A DNA stretch of 7,076 nucleotides from JBEKYD01 sp049509915 (GTDB lineage Bacteria; Acidobacteriota; Terriglobia; Bryobacterales; Bryobacteraceae): assembly GCA_049509915.1 (NCBI GenBank), contig JBEKZL010000328.1:1-7076 (forward strand), read 5' to 3'. A program made the position numbers and the translations under genes. Each line of letters starts with the position of its first letter. The first letter of the stretch is position 1. Under the pieces are notes generated by a model. It did no database searches. It worked only from the letters and a program-made list of their open reading frames with translations, and had not been told where the DNA came from. This document shows positions 5,670 to 7,076 of the stretch, piece by piece.

Positions 5670-6921
5670 CATCCGGACCGTCGCCGACGCCGTTTTCAGG
5701 CAAGAATCAGGGCGAATCCTGGCGAGCCTGATTCGCCTCTCAGGTTCTTTCGACCGCGCCGAGGAAGCCGTGCAGGAGGCCTTCGCGGCGGCACTCGCCT
5801 CCTGGCCCGAGCGGGGAGTTCCGGAAAATCCGGGGGCGTGGATCATGGCGGCCGCGCACCGGAAGCTGATCGACGCGGTGCGGCGGGAGCGCACCAGGCG
5901 CGACAAACAAGACTCGCTTCGTCATGAGACCGAGACCGCCGGCTATTCCAATCCCGAGTTTCCCGAAGCCGCCATGGATTTTCCCGACGACCGCTTGCGC
6001 CTCATGTTCACCTGCTGTCACCCGGCGCTGAACCGGGATGCCCAGGTAGCGCTGACGCTTCGCACCCTGGGCGGGTTGAGCACGCCGGAAATCGCCAAGG
6101 CGTTCCTGCTGCCCGAGGCGACGCTGGCGCAGCGGCTGGTGCGGGCCAAGCGGAAAATCCAAGAGGCGCGCATCCCGTTCGAAGTGCCTTCGGCGGATCG
6201 TTTGGAGGAGCGTTTGGCATCGGTGCAGGCGGTGCTTTACCTGATTTTCAACGAAGGGTATGCCGCCAGCTCGGGTAGCGAACTGGTGCGGAGCGAGCTG
6301 TGCGCGGAAGCCATCCGGCTGAGCCGGTTGTTGTGCGAACTCGTTCCGCTGGAGGCGGAGAATATCGGGCTGCTGGCGCTGATGCTGCTGCATCACTCGC
6401 GAAGGAATGCGCGAATCGCCGGCGGGGCGCTGGTTACCCTCGACGAGCAGGACCGCTCGCTTTGGGACGGCCAGGCGATTGCCGAAGGTTGGGACCTGGT
6501 GGAGAAGGCTCTCCGGCTGGGGCGCGTGGGGCCTTACCAACTGCAGGCGGCGATTGCGGCGGTTCACGCGCGGGCGGCGACGGCGGAAGCAACCGACTGG
6601 CGGCAGATCGCGGCGCTCTATGAGAAGCTGCTGGAGTGGAATCCATCGCCGGTAGTCGCGCTTAACCATGCCGTGGCAGTGGCGATGGGCACAGGGCTGG
6701 AGGCCGGGTTGCGGCGGATCGACGATCTCGGGGAATCGGCCGCTCTTGATCGCTACTATCTGTTTCACGCCGCCCGCGCCGACCTGTTGCGGCGCTTGCA
6801 TCGGCGGCAGGAGGCGGCTGAGGCATATCGACGAGCGGCGGCGCTCGCGACCAATACGGTCGAGCTGGATTTCCTGAACCGACGACTGCGCGAGGTGGGA
6901 GAGCAACAATCGCCCGGTTGA
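5662..6921 (+). CDS. ECF42-type RNA polymerase sigma factor with C-terminal extension
   Basis: This 419-residue sigma factor would direct RNA polymerase to a small target set. Region sigma2 spans about residues 12-80 (AEEAVQEAFAAALASWP, then NPGAWIMAAAHRKLIDAVRR). Region sigma4 spans about 110-168, with DDRLRLMFTCCHPALN and the helix-turn-helix LSTPEIAKAFLLPEATLAQR. After it comes the DUF6596-like block with YLIFNEGYAASSG (193-205) and a helical, TPR-like C-terminus ending HAARADLLRRLHRRQEAAEA and YRRAAALA (369-396). That extension is the hallmark of the ECF42 group and is thought to take the place of an anti-sigma factor; none is seen here. The length is normal for the group and no key region is missing. 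The ATG at 5662 overlaps the previous gene by 8 bases, with only a weak CGGA site before it, which favours coupled translation. Activation by its own upstream promoter (4861-4886) is inferred. The inducing signal is unknown. Confidence 0.93.
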   Translation: MADIRTVADAVFRQESGRILASLIRLSGSFDRAEEAVQEAFAAALASWPERGVPENPGAWIMAAAHRKLIDAVRRERTRRDKQDSLRHETETAGYSNPEFPEAAMDFPDDRLRLMFTCCHPALNRDAQVALTLRTLGGLSTPEIAKAFLLPEATLAQRLVRAKRKIQEARIPFEVPSADRLEERLASVQAVLYLIFNEGYAASSGSELVRSELCAEAIRLSRLLCELVPLEAENIGLLALMLLHHSRRNARIAGGALVTLDEQDRSLWDGQAIAEGWDLVEKALRLGRVGPYQLQAAIAAVHARAATAEATDWRQIAALYEKLLEWNPSPVVALNHAVAVAMGTGLEAGLRRIDDLGESAALDRYYLFHAARADLLRRLHRRQEAAEAYRRAAALATNTVELDFLNRRLREVGEQQSPG

Positions 6922-7028
6922 GGCGTGCACAGCAAACGCACCAGGGTTGCTCCTCTAGCGGGAGTTTACTGGAAAGGCCAGAGCAAGGATGTAAGCCATT
7001 GTTTCTTTAGCCGGTTAAGAGTTTGCAG

Positions 7029-7055
7029 CCGTATTACCCACGCGGGGTAATACGG
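7029..7055. repeat. Perfect 11-bp hairpin downstream of the sigma gene
   Basis: CCGTATTACCC (7029-7039) and GGGTAATACGG (7045-7055) pair perfectly around the 5-base loop ACGCG. It lies 107 bases after the sigma stop. No T-run follows on the plus strand, so it is not a classical terminator. It could be a Rho-independent-like 3' end, an operator for the gene beyond the window edge, or a mobile palindromic repeat. The rest of 6922-7076 shows no gene; a weak stem (CTCC/GGAG near 6950) is its only other structure. Confidence 0.5.
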
Positions 7056-7076
7056 AGATGGTCCAGCCCCAGCGTC

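Noticed and set aside
5740..6930. Long minus-strand frame of 396 codons across the sigma gene, and another at 4923-5906
   Set aside because: Both are antisense to well-recognised DGPF and ECF42 genes and show no domain of their own.
7041..7057. Resemblance of CGCGGGGTAATACGGAG to the conserved 530-loop region of 16S rRNA
   Set aside because: There are two extra bases and no other 16S-like sequence on either side. The likeness comes from the palindrome and is probably coincidence.
1..7076. tRNA genes, rRNA genes, CRISPR arrays, insertion sequences, phage genes
   Set aside because: Looked for on both strands by eye. No cloverleaf-like sequence, regular spaced repeats, transposase motif or integrase motif was seen.

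Overview
The window looks like a GC-rich chromosome segment from an acidobacterium, most likely of the Solibacter/Bryobacter kind. The best taxonomic clue is the gene at 2092-3072, a TIGR03435-type protein. That family is, as far as I know, almost confined to Acidobacteriota and greatly expanded in Solibacter. The intergenic hairpin after the first gene and the ECF42/DGPF cassette fit that setting but do not prove it. I saw no tRNA, rRNA, CRISPR array, transposase or phage gene.

Left part (1-2091): the 3' part of an RNase E/G gene enters from the left edge. Its catalytic core is complete, but the S1 domain is split by an insertion of about 190 or more residues, acidic and Ala/Glu/Pro-rich and then arginine-rich. 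A perfect 9-bp hairpin lies 6 bases after the stop codon. It starts a spacer of about 310 bases that looks like dispersed non-coding repeat DNA.

Middle part (2092-4681): a secreted TIGR03435 protein on the plus strand converges on, and overlaps, a decayed minus-strand gene (about 3018-4119). The decayed gene encoded three zinc ribbons, an RDD-type membrane domain and a helical tail, but its reading frame is broken twice. Two of its zinc-ribbon segments are near-identical tandem DNA repeats. Neither convergent gene ends where its family would normally stop, so the 3' junction may be a deletion scar. Divergent to this gene is a probable small cysteine/histidine-motif protein ending at 4681, with an uncertain start.

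Right part (4682-7076): a compact operon of two DGPF/YCII-family proteins (4908-5252 and 5274-5669) and an ECF42-type sigma factor with a long C-terminal extension (5662-6921). Each DGPF gene has a strong Shine-Dalgarno sequence, and the sigma gene overlaps the second DGPF gene by 8 bases. Upstream, TGTCGA-N16-CGTC matches the ECF42 promoter consensus that I recall from Streptomyces venezuelae. The likely circuit is a sigma factor that drives its own operon, with the DGPF proteins as its main output and no anti-sigma gene in view. The window ends with an 11-bp perfect hairpin at 7029-7055.
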